Shown: in pieces, positions 12,007-22,640 of the stretch | How positions within the stretch are numbered: position 1 is the stretch's first letter | Layout: the number at the start of each line of letters is the position of its first letter | Assembly: GCA_030867875.1 (NCBI GenBank) | Contig: JAOWCC010000019.1 | Coordinates: forward strand, 37,057,976 to 37,121,975 | Source: Actinernus sp. WN-2022 | Lineage: Eukaryota > Cnidaria > Anthozoa > Actiniaria > Actinernidae | DNA: 64,000 nucleotides | Reading direction: 5' to 3' | Notes under the pieces: model-generated | Seen by the model: only the letters and a program-made list of their open reading frames with translations | What the model was told of the DNA's origin: nothing | Database searches by the model: none | Made by a program: the position numbers and the translations under genes

Positions 12007-13896
12007 TTAAGTTTCATCACGTTTATTCATACCTAGAGGCTCAAGAGTTTGACCTCTATCGATAAAATACGCTTCTCGCGCTTTGCGTATACTGTCTCGC
12101 TGAGAAAAAACAAGTTCTAGTGGAATTAGCTGCATATCAGTAGGTGAATGATTGTTAGTTAGAAAATGTTCTGAAACGGCAGTAGGCTTGGATGTGTTAG
12201 AAGGATTATCTACTGTACGGCGGTGTTCGTTAAAGCGGTCTTTAAGGCGGCGTTTGGTTTCTCCGATATATTGAACGTTACAGCGTTTACATTGGACCAT
12301 GTAAATTAGGTTTTTGGAATTACAGTTAATGTGGTGTTTAATAGCTCTTAATTCGCCAGTAGAGTGGAAAGTGTAATTATTTAGACCATTGTCAATGTAT
12401 TTACAGGTTAAACAATTAGTGCCACAACGAAAAGAACCGGGAGGATCGTTATTAGGTTTGTTAGTTGTTAGTTGAGCTCTGACTAAAATATCACGGTTAT
12501 TATTACGTCGATAAGCGACTAGAGGTACAGATGTAAACACATTTTTGCATCGATTAGAAGACAACAATATGTTAAAATGTTTGTGCATGATAGGAGAACA
12601 AGAAGGTAAAGCAGGGTTATAAGTTATGACGAGCGGTACTCGGTTAGATTGGTTGTTAGTTTGTTTGGGCTCTAGTGCTTCGGCGCGGGTTATGTTATTG
12701 ACACGATCTATTTCTTTGTTAAGAAAGTTACGGTTATATCCTCGTTTATTGAGATACGATTTAAGTTCATTAGTGCGTGAGATGAAAGTTTCATTAGAAG
12801 AACAGATGCGACGAAGTCTGAGAGCAAGGCTGAATGGTATGGCGCGTTTGGTGTGGTTAGGATGGCATGAAGAGTGCAAGAGATATTGATGTTTATCAGT
12901 AGGTTTAGTATAGAGATCTGTAGCGATGTGACCGTTGTGAAGGCCGACATTCACGTCCAAAAAAGGAATGTTAGAAGAAGAGTGAGAGGAAGTAAATGTA
13001 ATGGTGGCGTGGATGCCGTTGAGATAAGTGACAAATTTTGTAAGTTGGTCAAGCGTGTGGGTCCAGATTATGAATATGTCGTCAATGTATCTCCACCAAC
13101 AGTAGGGCTGGTGGGGTGCGTGAGAGAGTGCGTTAACTTCAAAATTAGCTAGAAAGAGATTAGCATAAGAGGGTGCCATTCTGGTGCCCATGGCGGTACC
13201 GTGTGTTTGTAAAAAATGTTTGTTATTAAAATGAAAAATATTCATAGAAAGAATCATTCTGATGAGATCACAAAGAGTTTCAGTGTGTAAAGCAGATTGG
13301 TTAGTACGTTTATTAAGGAAGTGGCGACAGGCGTCAATTCCTTCATTATGTGGAATGTTAGTATATAACGATGATACGTCAAGTGTTACTAGGATAGCAT
13401 TGTCTGGGAGGTTACCAAGGTTATTGAGTTTATTGAGAAAATGGGATGTGTCCTTGATGAACGAAGTAGTTTCGGCAACAAGAGGTTTAAGGTGGTAGTC
13501 GACAAAATGTGAAATACGTTCTGTGGGGTGATTGTTACTGGATATAATGGGTCGTCCGGGGTTACCAGGTTTGTGGATTTTAGGCAATATGTAAAAGCGT
13601 CCAGGTTTAGGATCTGTTTGTACGAGGTAACGTCGAGTCTTTTCATCAATGATATTATCTTGATGCATGCGTTTAATGTATGTCTGTACGCGTTTATTAA
13701 TGTGGTCGGTAATGTCGTTATCTTGTTCTTCGTAAAAATTAGCGTCACTAAGTTGTCTTACACATTCATTAACGTACGAGACTGTGTCCATAATAACGGT
13801 ACCCGAGCCTTTATCGGCTGGTTTAATTATTAGGTCAGTGCGTCTTTTAAGTGTCTGTGAGGCTTGTCGTTCGCGGGGTGTAAGCCGGGTTGTCAC
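12007..13896 (-). CDS. Penelope-like reverse transcriptase with GIY-YIG endonuclease
   Basis: An open frame of 629 codons. Visible RT motifs are KPADKGSG at residues 25-32, LPKIHKPGNPGRP at 104-116, the catalytic-Asp block DVSSLYTNIPH at 173-183, HGTAMGTRMAPS at 232-243, and YIDD at 270-273. A Cys-rich segment (CGTNCLTC, near 491) precedes a GIY-YIG nuclease at about 530-595 (LIYMVQC then QYIGETKRRLKDRF). Such proteins nick target DNA and copy the element RNA. The N-terminal part lies in another frame (13853-14727); alignment with the second copy at 42540-48753 shows about 4 extra bases near 13885. The true protein would be a fusion of the two, so this copy is probably inactive by that one change. 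Confidence in the family is very high. Confidence 0.93.
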   Translation of the reverse strand: MTTRLTPRERQASQTLKRRTDLIIKPADKGSGTVIMDTVSYVNECVRQLSDANFYEEQDNDITDHINKRVQTYIKRMHQDNIIDEKTRRYLVQTDPKPGRFYILPKIHKPGNPGRPIISSNNHPTERISHFVDYHLKPLVAETTSFIKDTSHFLNKLNNLGNLPDNAILVTLDVSSLYTNIPHNEGIDACRHFLNKRTNQSALHTETLCDLIRMILSMNIFHFNNKHFLQTHGTAMGTRMAPSYANLFLANFEVNALSHAPHQPYCWWRYIDDIFIIWTHTLDQLTKFVTYLNGIHATITFTSSHSSSNIPFLDVNVGLHNGHIATDLYTKPTDKHQYLLHSSCHPNHTKRAIPFSLALRLRRICSSNETFISRTNELKSYLNKRGYNRNFLNKEIDRVNNITRAEALEPKQTNNQSNRVPLVITYNPALPSCSPIMHKHFNILLSSNRCKNVFTSVPLVAYRRNNNRDILVRAQLTTNKPNNDPPGSFRCGTNCLTCKYIDNGLNNYTFHSTGELRAIKHHINCNSKNLIYMVQCKRCNVQYIGETKRRLKDRFNEHRRTVDNPSNTSKPTAVSEHFLTNNHSPTDMQLIPLELVFSQRDSIRKAREAYFIDRGQTLEPLGMNKRDET

Positions 13897-14727
13897 GAAT
13901 ACGTTTAGGTTTGGTGGTTAAAATGTCCTGTTCTACAGCAGTTAAAAAAGCGTCTAAGGCAGAATCTCTGTTAGGAGGTGGAGTCCAATTACTTTTAACG
14001 TGGAACGGATTAGGTTCAGTATTAAATGTGTGATCGTGAAAGAACTCTAAGAGGCGCATGCGACGTGAAAAATCATGAATGTCAGCTTTAACTTCGGTCC
14101 AATTAATATGTTGGGGAGTGGGGCAAAAGGTCAAGCCTCTAGCTAAAAGTTGTAATTCGTCGCTAGTTAGCTGTGTATTAGAAAGATTAATCACAGAATT
14201 AGTGTCGAGATGAATGTTAGAATTATGTTTTCTCCAGTAATGTTTGGGATTATGTGGCTTTTTGCGTCTATGGCGTTTGTGAAATGTAGCTGGATTATTA
14301 GATGTGGTGCTGGGGTTATTGTGTGGCGAATTAGGAGAATTAGAGTGCGAAGAATACATGGTGCCGGAGCGTGGATTTCTATTTGAGTAAGCGGGTTGAT
14401 TAGGACGTATACGCAAAGCTAAACAGAAAGCATTCTTACCAATAGAGGATCTCTTCTTATGAAGTTTGGAGGTGAGGTCTGTATCGAGGTTACATGCAGT
14501 TTTTTCAAGGAAGTTAATGATATGTTCGAAAACGTGATAGGGGCAAGTTAAATGTAATTGTTCCTTTATATGTTCGAGTTCAATGTTCAAGTCCTTAATA
14601 GTAATTTTGCATTCTTTGTGGAGTAGTCGTAGATGTTGAAGAGCTGTGTTGAGTTGAATGTTACGCCATTGTTGGAAGAAGTATTGGTTAGTTGTGTAGA
14701 AGGCCGGTCTGCATCTGGGTAAGAGTC
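13847..14727 (-). CDS. N-terminal part of the Penelope protein, frameshifted
   Basis: An open frame running from about 14727, with no ATG seen near its start, to a stop at 13847. It aligns with the N-terminal remnant of the second element (42540-42978) through INLSNTQL, LARGLTF, INWTEV, DIHDFSRRMRL and WTPPPNRDSALDAFL. Basic segments such as KRHRRKK suggest nucleic-acid contact or nuclear import (inference). Reading passes into the RT frame at about 13885-13890 through a frameshift. The 5' end runs straight into the inverted terminal repeat, so the element is truncated at its 5' end or starts here. Confidence 0.75.
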
Positions 14728-14795
14728 ATAAGATTGTGCAATTTATAATTCATGTATTATTTCGTAAAGGTTCTAGTTTATTAGATACATTGTAA

Positions 14796-14836
14796 GCCTC
14801 TTTCCCCGAAGAAGATCGGCCGTGCCGATCGAAATA
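14796..14836. other. Hairpin in Penelope terminal repeat (hammerhead-like?)
   Basis: GATCGGC-CGT-GCCGATC forms a perfect stem preceded by CCGAAGAA and followed by GAAATATT. The second element has GGCTGG / CCAGCC in the same setting (48898-48935), preceded by GTGAAGAA and followed by GAAATATC. Penelope repeats are known to encode hammerhead ribozymes whose core reads CUGAUGA-stem-GAAA. Here the first core segment departs from that, so a degenerate or non-cleaving relative is the most I can claim. The mirror copy lies at about 11795-11835. Confidence 0.4.
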
Positions 14837-15241
14837 TTGGAAGAAAAACTCTCTACCGTTGAATCAGCCTTTCCTTTCTTGTCTATTTATATATATATTG
14901 CTGATCAGATCCCTACACCCGAGGAGATCCGGTTTTTTATCATTTCGTCTGTGGTCCCTCCAATTTTCTTACTAATATGTCATGACGTGTACAAACCATA
15001 GGTATCCCAATCCGGAGTGAGTGAGAATTCCACGCGGCGAATGATGGAGTGAAAACAGGTCTACTAAATGGCTCGAAATGGAGTTTACTTGGATAAAGAA
15101 ACAGTGGAAGGGTATCACAATGCTACCAGGATGTATCTAAGCTGGAATAGAATCCTAAAAAGCCGTTCATTTTCCGTTTAATAGCGTTGAAGCGAAGCGA
15201 TCGATAGCACATGTTCAGGTTTAACGGCTTCTCCTGGTTTT

Positions 15242-15698
15242 CAACACGGTATCTCCCTTAGATTGACTATTATCATCAATTGTAAAAATCGCTAGAATTG
15301 ATTATAATCGTCAATTTAACCTCGAGGTTATAGTCAAGTATAAAGATAAATAATTGTCGAATTCCGAACGGCGGTAGACGCGCTTAGTGTAGTTGTCATG
15401 ACGTCTGTACTACCAAGCACTACACGCAAACGGCTACGAGTTCGAGCCCGAGTACGAGCGCTCAAAAAAAATTTCCTCTCGTTTACCTTCCTTTCTTGTT
15501 TACCTGTGAACCCTAGCTCTAGGTGAGTGAAAACTCGTCGTTTACCCGTGAACTCGTCCGATGGTTAGGGTTTGGTTTGTAGTTCGGGTTCGGGTTACTG
15601 GGTTCGGGTTAGGGTTTGTCTTAGAATGATGATTATAATCAATTCTAGCGATTTTGACAATTGATGATAATAGTCAATCTAAGAGAGAGGACGCGTTG
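15242..15698. mobile_element. TIR element, copy 2 (uninterrupted)
   Basis: About 457 bp with inverted ends of about 65 bp (CAACACGGTATCTCCC... and ...ACGCGTTG). The interior holds runs of GGGTT-type sequence (about 15570-15615) that resemble degenerate telomere repeats. It has the same orientation as the copy at 9386-11589, so two direct copies flank Penelope element 1. Confidence 0.8.
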
Positions 15699-16110
15699 AT
15701 GGATCTGTGTCAGGCTCTCTCCTTTTCTCTACGCCGTCTTCCCTTCTTGAAAGCCTGATACTCAGGTTACCTTACAATGCAGGCGTTTTATTTGGGAAAC
15801 CGCAATTAATCATAACGTCATCCTCGACTACAGGCTTCCCAGACTCGACGTATATTTCCCGCTTATTAGTCTGTTGGGTTACCTCTGGTTTATCGATTAG
15901 TTTCATAACGATCTCAGAAGAGTTTAAATAATTGCTTCGTGTGAATTCTCTTTTCCGATTCCTACTAAATGAATCTTCAATAATAAAAGATTGATACTTA
16001 ATGAAGTTGTGTGAGTGTTTTTTTGGCGATTTGGGGCCTTCTAAAGCAGTTTATTAGGATTCTAAATTTTGACCGTTGGCCGAGGCTCTAAAAAAATTTA
16101 CAAGGTAGGC

Positions 16111-18018
16111 ATTGATCCCGGTTATGGGAGGGCTCACTTAATTGTTGGATGTGTATATAGGCACCCCTCTGCAAACTTGGAAGACTTCTCATGTAATCTT
16201 GAACAGTTAATACAAATGTTAAACCAATGCAAATATCAAGTGTTTATATTAGGTGATATGAATATTGACTTTCTGAAATATAATATGCACTCTAAAACTG
16301 AAGACTATTTAGACATGCTATATGCCAACAATTTTCTCCCAATTATAACTAAACCAACAAGGCTAACCAATCACACTTCAACTTTAATTGACCATATATA
16401 CACAAATGTTTCCACACAGAGAATATTACCTGGGATTGCTACTATGGATATTTCAGATCACTTACCAGTCTTCTGTGTTGTTGATATTCAAGTTAAATCA
16501 CAAAATAGGAAAAGGTACTTTAGAGATTATAATAATTTTGATAAGGACTCATACCTAAATGATATAAATTCAGTAAATTGGGACAGTATTTCTGAAAATA
16601 GCAAAGACCTACACAATAAAACTAACATAATTATCAATAAAATAAAAATGATTGTAAATAAACATGCACCTCTGATGGAAATACCCAAGAGAAGAATGAA
16701 ACAAATATTCAGTAAACCTTGGATAACCAATGGGTTATTAAAGTCTATCAAAACCAAACAAAAAATGTATCGTACCCACTTTCTTAGCAATAATCCCACT
16801 AAAGTCCAACATTATAAACAGTACTCTAATACCCTTAATTATTTAAAAAAACAAAGTAAAGCAAAATATTATAAACTACAGTTTGAAATAAGGAAAACCA
16901 ACTTGAAGTCTACCTGGAACTTGATTGGCACCCTTATAAAGAGAAAAACCAAAAGCCAGACACAGCCATCAAGACTTGTATGTAATAATAAAACATTTAT
17001 AGATAAACAAGATATAGCTGAGCAGTTTAATCAGCATTTCATTAATGTAGGACCTAATCTGGCTAGATCAATTAAGATAACAGATACAGATCCAACCCAA
17101 CTCATAACTAAGTCTCCATCCTCCAGTTTCTACATGTCACCTGTTACTAATACTCAGGTAGATACACTCTTATCCAGCTTAGATCCCAATAAAGCCTCAA
17201 TTGATATTCCCAATAAGCTAATTAGTTTGGCTAGTCAAACTTTATCTATTCCATTTACTGATATCTACAACGAATCTATTGCAACTGGTATAGTACCTGA
17301 TATACTTAAAGTATCTAGAATTACCCCTATATATAAAAATGGTTCAGTTATTGATGCTGGTAATTACAGACCAATTGCAACACTTTCCCCATTTGCAAAA
17401 GTACTTGAAAGACTTGTCTACAACCAACTAATATTCTTTTTAGAAAAACACAATATACTCTTTACATACCAGTTTGGATTTAGGAAAGGCCACTCTACTG
17501 AGCAAGCAATTCTCGAACTTACAGATCAACTTAGGATGAATATTGATAATAAAAAAATAACTTGTGGCATATTTCTTGACCTTTCAAAAGCATTTGATAC
17601 TGTTAATCATGATATTTTACTAAAGAAGCTATACAAATATGGAATTCGTGGGACCCCATTTCACTGGTTTGCAAACTATTTATCGGACAGAACACAATAT
17701 GTGCAAATTGATGAAGCTAAGTCAAGTTTGCTAAATACTACCTGTGGTGTTCCTCAAGGATCAACGCTAGGCCCACTATTATTTCTTTTGTATATTAATG
17801 ATATGCCTAACTGTTCATGTAAAGTTTCTTTCAGAATTTTTGCAGACGACACTACCATATTCTATTCTTGTAATAACACAAAAGAATTAGAGTCAGTCAT
17901 GAATGAAGAATTTAGACATCTTTTAGAGTATTGTGATACTAACAAACTATCTGTTAATTTTACTAAAACCCATTATATGCTACTTTCGTCACCTAGGAAA
18001 AGATTTACTATTAACTAA
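16111..18018 (+). pseudogene. LINE ORF2: endonuclease plus reverse transcriptase (5' part)
   Basis: An open frame of about 649 codons that begins upstream in flanking DNA (ATG-like start at 16069); only the part from 16111 belongs to the LINE. The apurinic-type endonuclease is truncated at its start but keeps GCVYRHPS, ILGDMNIDFL and SDHLPVF. RT motifs are AFDTVNH at residues 508-514, GVPQGSTLGP at 560-569 and FADD at 591-594, so the catalytic residues are present. After FTIN a stop occurs because two extra bases (TA, near 18016-18018) shift the frame; reading continues in another frame with IPDIEQKDYIKYLG. Confidence 0.92.
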
Positions 18019-18665
18019 TACCAGACATAGAACAGAAGGACTACATTAAATACTTAGGAATTTATATTGATAAAAATTTTAATTGGGGACCTCAGATCTG
18101 CCATATTAATAACAAAATATCTAAAAACCTGGGAATTATTAATAAACTAAGACATTATCTTGACTTTCAAATGCTGAAACAACTTTATTACACATTGATT
18201 TACCCTTATCTGCAATATGGAATCATGAGCTGGGGAAATACTTATAAAACTCAATTGACTAAACTTAAAACTAAACAGAACAAATGCATTCGCAGCATAT
18301 TCTTTGCCAATAGCAGAGAGAGTGCTATCTCTTACTTTAATCTTCTAGAAATTTTAACACTTGACAATATATTCAAGCTCCGAATCTCAACATTTGGCCA
18401 CAAAATCTCTTCTATTAGTTCAAATACACCTAGTGTCTTCTCCAAATATGTTTTACCTATATCTGAAATTCATAGCCACAATACCAGGTATGCTAAAAAT
18501 ATGAATTTCTATAGACCGCAACCTAAAACTAACTATGGCATGACAACTTTCAAGTTTTCTTTATCCAAAATATGGCAATCGATCCCCACAGAAATTAAGT
18601 GTCTAAGTTACTCTCAGTTTAAGAAACATTATAAAATCTATCTTCTCAAATCACAACTGCCCTAG
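18019..18665 (+). pseudogene. LINE ORF2, C-terminal part after frameshift
   Basis: Continuation of the RT protein: KYLGIYIDKN, then LYYTLIYPYLQYGIMSWG, IHSHNTRYA and a terminal FKKHYKIYLLKSQLP, in the order usual for the C-terminal region of these LINEs. It ends with TAG at 18663-18665. The 3' untranslated region follows. Confidence 0.88.
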
Positions 18666-18871
18666 TCATGTATTAGATGTATGTGTTTGTTGATAATATT
18701 ATTAGTTGATTAGTTTATTATATTAGCAAATTAGTCTAATATTTTCACTTTAAAAATTTGGTTCCTATCCTTACCTAGATATTTTCTAATCCAAATCCTA
18801 TAGGAGCTATCGAGGCTTAAGTCAACCGCAGTTTTATATACCTTAAACCTGTATTTTACGTTGTCCTGTGG

Positions 18872-18910
18872 CAGTGGTTAACTCGAAAGCTTCGGCTCCT
18901 TTAACCACTG
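18872..18910 (+). promoter_or_regulatory. LINE 3'-UTR stem-loop, copy 1
   Basis: CAGTGGTTAA pairs with TTAACCACTG around a 19-nt loop beginning CTCGAAAGCTT. The same structure with compensated base changes is at 28644-28682. A conserved hairpin near the 3' end is the expected recognition site for the element's own RT in target-primed reverse transcription (known for related LINEs; inferred here). Confidence 0.75.
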
Positions 18911-20407
18911 CACACTCTCCCCCTGTTACTACCATATTTAATACTGTCTTTTATGTATCCTCCTCCTAAATGTCTATCATACTCTTTAACTTGTAATTAT
19001 CCGTGTAGTACAATTAGAGTGAAAATAAAGAAAACTGAAACTGAACTCGACCTCGCCAAAGCACTGACTTACCTCAAAGATCACCCAAAAATTGGCACTT
19101 TTCTTCCTCGCTCGCTATTCAGCTTTAGGCACAGGAGGAAATAGTTATCAAGCAACATCTGCCCAGAGATTTAGGAAAATCCATCAAATTTATCATCGCC
19201 AAACGGCCTCCTCGAGACCCAAAAAGCGCGACCTTTCAATGATCTGTAAGAACCAGAATGACCAAAGCGGTCCAAAATTTTCCCGCCCCTACCCAAAACG
19301 ATGCAAATCGCAATGGGGGACCCTCAAGCGTGAAATTATACTTCCGCTCGAAGAACGGAAACAAATATATCGCCAATCAGAGGACCATTACTAGGCTTTT
19401 AACGGAACTGGCGGTTACCGACTAATTTTAAATTTGGAACTAGCGAAAATTTCTCACGTGGAACCGTCATAATTAACACTCGGTGAAGACCCCGGCCCAC
19501 TATCTTGGTCCTGTGATTGGCGGTATATTTGTTTCCGTTCCTCGAGCGGAAGTATAATTTCACGCTTGGGGGTCCTCCCATGAAAAATATTATTTGCATA
19601 CGTTCCCTAAGCGAAAGCAAAATTTTGCGCTTGCGTCTCCCCCATGAAAAAAGGCGATTTGCATCGTTTTGGGTAGGGGAGGGAAAATTTTGGACCGCTT
19701 TGGTCATTCTGGTTCTTACAGATCATTGGAAGGTCGCGCTTTTTGGGTCTCGAGGAGGCCGTTTGGCGATGATAAATTTGATGGATTTTCCTAAATCTCT
19801 GGTCAGATGTTGCTTGATAACTATTCCCTCCTGTGCCGAAAGCTAAATAGCGAGCAAGGAAGAAAAGTGCCGATTTTTGGGTGATCTTTGAGGTAAGTCA
19901 GTGCTTTGGCGAGGTCGAGTTGCCTACCTTGTAAATTTTTTTAGAGCCTCGGCCAACGGTCAAAATTTCGAATCCTAATAAACTGCTTTAGAAGGCCCCA
20001 AATCAGGCCCCAAATCGCCAAAAAAACACTCACACAACTTTATTAAGTATCAATCGTTTATTATTGAAGTTTCATTTCGTAGGAATCGGAAAAGAGAATT
20101 CACACGAAGCAATTATTTAAACTCTTCTGAGATCGTTATGAAGCTAATCGATATACCACAGGTAACCCAACAGACTAATAAGCGAGAAATACACGTCGAG
20201 TCTGGGAAGCCTGTGCCTCGACATATCAGATCCAAAAACAGAAATTTATTTAAGAAAAGTATTTCTACTATGTTAATTAACGAATACTCAGACGAACAGT
20301 AAAATTTACTAATATTTTACTTCAACTCTACCCAATTACTATTTTAATAGAACTACTTAAACTCCTCTCGACTGTCATCACGTCAGCCTCGGCAATTTAT
20401 AGCACAG

Positions 20408-20578
20408 GCTTACCATCCTCCGCGGTTTGTACCTCAAATTGGTTTTGGGTTCCCTGTATACATGTGGCTACGAATTGAAAGATTACCGAGAAACTTTGAT
20501 ATGGAGTTAGATTTTGACCCCTGGAATGAAAATTTAGCGACACTGTGCTCTAAATATACTCAAGAACTAAAGACTTAG
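20408..20578 (+). CDS. Possible terminal exon, unrecognised
   Basis: After an acceptor-like TTATAGCACAG, 56 codons run to TAG (20576-20578) with protein-like composition: PPRFVPQIGFGFPVYMW, then LPRNFDMELDFDPWNENLA. I do not recognise a family. It lies just outside the foldback element and upstream of the recombinase relic; no link to either is shown. Confidence 0.3.
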   Translation, partial: AYHPPRFVPQIGFGFPVYMWLRIERLPRNFDMELDFDPWNENLATLCSKYTQELKT

Positions 20579-21006
20579 TAGTTATTTGAGTGTTGTATGG
20601 TGCTTTTTTGGCTTATTATAATCGCCGAAACGAAACGAAATAGAAAAGTGATAATCAACGAAATAAAAATGAACTCACGGGAAATGAGTCTTTAGGACAT
20701 CTCCAAATGGTTATGTTATTGTTTCTGAAGACAGAGTCAGTCACGGGTCACTTGAGCTCAGTAGTCTGGTTCGATACACTTTTCGCATCCACCAAGTCTT
20801 TGTAGGCTCCCTAGTCTCAAAGAACTACTGCTTTTTTAACTCGAAGACTTTCCGAACCCGTGTATATCCTAATTTCCATGCAATAGAATATTCTATGGTA
20901 AATATTTAGTTTAAAGCGCAACTTCGCAACAGCAACAAGCGCCATCTTGTTTGCGCGGGACACACCGCTGGTCATTATGCCTGCATACCATTAATATTAT
21001 TTCAAT

Positions 21007-21285
21007 AAATATGGTCAATAAATGCCGATAAAAGCTGCGAATGGTCTGTCTGTGATATGCTCAGAGGTATTGCGTCTATGGCAAAGCTATTCAGTCCATC
21101 TGCTTTGTGAACTGTGCGCTTGTGTGGTGCTTTGAGTTTTATTTCGTTGATTATCACTTAGTGATAATCGACTAAATAGACTTGAATATGACCAATAAAT
21201 GCCGATAAAACGGCTGCGAATGGTCTGTCTGTGCATTGCGGATATGGCAAAGCTATTCAGTCCCTCTGCTTTGTAAACTGTTCAG
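21007..21285 (+). repeat. Local direct duplication, about 100 bp, two copies
   Basis: TCAATAAATGCCGATAAAA, GCTGCGAATGGTCTGTCTGT and ATGGCAAAGCTATTCAGTCC occur in the same order from 21007 and from 21189. The copies differ by small indels. Confidence 0.8.
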
Positions 21286-21858
21286 AAAGCTGCTTTGAGT
21301 TATCACTAATTGTTCAGAAAGTTGATTTTAGCAATCTTTTAGCGCTTAGAAATATTGCTATATTTATGCTTGCATTTGCTGGATTCTTCAGGGTAGAACA
21401 AATAATTAATGTTAAGAGGAATAGCATTCCAATTCATGAGGAATACGTAGTCATTCACATATAGAGAAAAGTAAATCGGTCCACTGAGCTACGTAAAGGA
21501 AATGAAATAGCTATCTCAAGGAAGGATAATACACAATTCTGTCCAGTTCCCATGCTAGAGTTAAATCTGTTTAAAGCAGAAATTCATGACTGCGACCGAC
21601 TCAGCTGAATTTATATTTAGACCGCTTCCTAAGACGAAATCTGGTCATAGCTTAAACAAGGTTAATAAAGCTGTCAGTTACGCTACAGCTGATACTTCCT
21701 CAGATTGGGAGGCGCTACTGCGGCTGCGAGGGCAGGCATTTCCGATAGGGTTTTCGGGCCGAAGACATGGTAAATGGAAATCAGTCGCTACCAAAGATGA
21801 TTATATTGACGATGATTTGAGTGTGCGCTTGGATGTTACTAAGGAACTAGGCCTATAA
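21231..21858 (+). pseudogene. Tyrosine recombinase relic (DIRS/Crypton-like)
   Basis: The first segment reads LLALRNIAIFMLAFAGFFRV, matching the region of a tyrosine recombinase that carries the first catalytic Arg. After a stop (21462-21464) come LRKGNEIAISRKDNTQFCPV and PMLELNLFK. After a second break, RHGKWKSVATKDDYI with the candidate nucleophilic Tyr leads to VTKELGL at the C-terminus. The usual HxxR box is not recognisable. At least one stop and one frameshift make it a relic. No flanking repeats were found, so DIRS, Crypton or another YR class cannot be told apart. Confidence 0.75.
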
Positions 21859-22529
21859 TTCGTCTTTTCCCTTTCTTTGTCTACTTCTAGGTTCTATCAG
21901 TTCCAACGGGCTGGCTGGTACACGTTCAAAATAAACCAATTCTTACGAAAGTGTCTCTGTGTAGTGTGGGGTGTTAACTTATACTAAGAATGTAAGTAAA
22001 TTTACCGACAAGCGTCAGAAAGTTGTAGTTTTTCACTTCATTTGTTATTGTAATGTCATAGAGCACAGCAATTATATTCGTAAAACAACTCCAAACTTGT
22101 TAGAACTAAATAGCATCAAATATACGCCGGAAAAAGAAACATATGAAACAATACAATTAAATAGACCCTTGATTTATATGCAGGCAATAATTCACGAACA
22201 ATTTAAGTAACGATTCGGCCAAGAACAGGAGCACTGAACGGCAAGGAATGTAAAAAGGTGTCAATTTTCTATTCTTCGTTCTCATAATTCCATTGGTTGA
22301 TAGTCTTACATTCAATACAAAACCAGCAAGGCAATGTATTTTCATTAGATAATTTTTGATGTTTCGATTTAGTTTGGATCAAACTACTTGTGGTCTGATT
22401 TCAAAGAAATCGTTATTGGGAAAATTTTCAAATTTGTGATTGAAAGATCTTTTGTCTTCCCCCTTTCTGATCGGCTGGATGGTGATTTCTTTCAGTTTTC
22501 ACAGCAAAAATGACCAACAGCGTACAGTT

Positions 22530-22640
22530 AACAATTATTCACCGAAGTGGAGGTGAATTTGGTTGATATTTACCGAGCCGCTTCGGCGAGTTTGTTTGAG
22601 TAGCCAATCAGAGCGCGCGAAAAGTGATATTCACTGGACA
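22530..22640. repeat. Fragment of the TTCACCGAAGTGG MITE family
   Basis: TAACAATTATTCACCGAAGT, TTTACCGAGCCGCTTCGGCG and GAGTAGCCAATCAGAGCGCG all recur in the element at 36655-36977. Confidence 0.7.

Larger units (their letters stand above)
11747..14970 (-). mobile_element. Penelope-like retroelement 1 (GIY-YIG class)
   Basis: A minus-strand RT plus GIY-YIG coding region is flanked by terminal repeats in inverted orientation (11747-11906 and 14725-14885), which read as identical over about 158 bp. The whole is bounded by a perfect 13-bp direct repeat ACTAATATGTCAT (11734-11746 and 14971-14983). The right end carries about 85 further bases of repeat that are missing on the left. Inverted as well as direct terminal repeats are known for Penelope elements. 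Identical repeats and an intact duplication point to recent insertion. Confidence 0.92.
16111..19043 (+). mobile_element. 5'-truncated LINE, CR1/L2-like
   Basis: The element starts inside its endonuclease domain (16111) and ends with a short ACTGAA-type tail (about 19031-19045), as CR1/L2-type elements do. The insertion point is fixed by the interrupted foldback arm. The coding region has one frameshift near 18016-18018. Confidence 0.9.
15829..20225. mobile_element. Long foldback element split by a LINE
   Basis: The right arm (about 19511-20225) is mirrored by a left arm in two pieces, 15829-16110 and 19044-19386. The gap is an inserted LINE. Rejoining AAGGTAGGCA with ACTCGACCTC across the LINE restores the right-arm sequence exactly. 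Ends read (C/T)ACAGGCTTCCCAGACTCG. CCTCGAC occurs directly outside both ends (15822-15828 and 20226-20232), a probable 7-bp target duplication. Single arms of the same family lie at 39651-39780 and 60443-60690. No transposase is seen. Confidence 0.85.

Noticed and set aside
16069..16110. Start codon of the LINE ORF at 16069
   Set aside because: Bases up to 16110 belong to the foldback arm (mirrored at the right arm), so this start is a chance fusion with flanking DNA.
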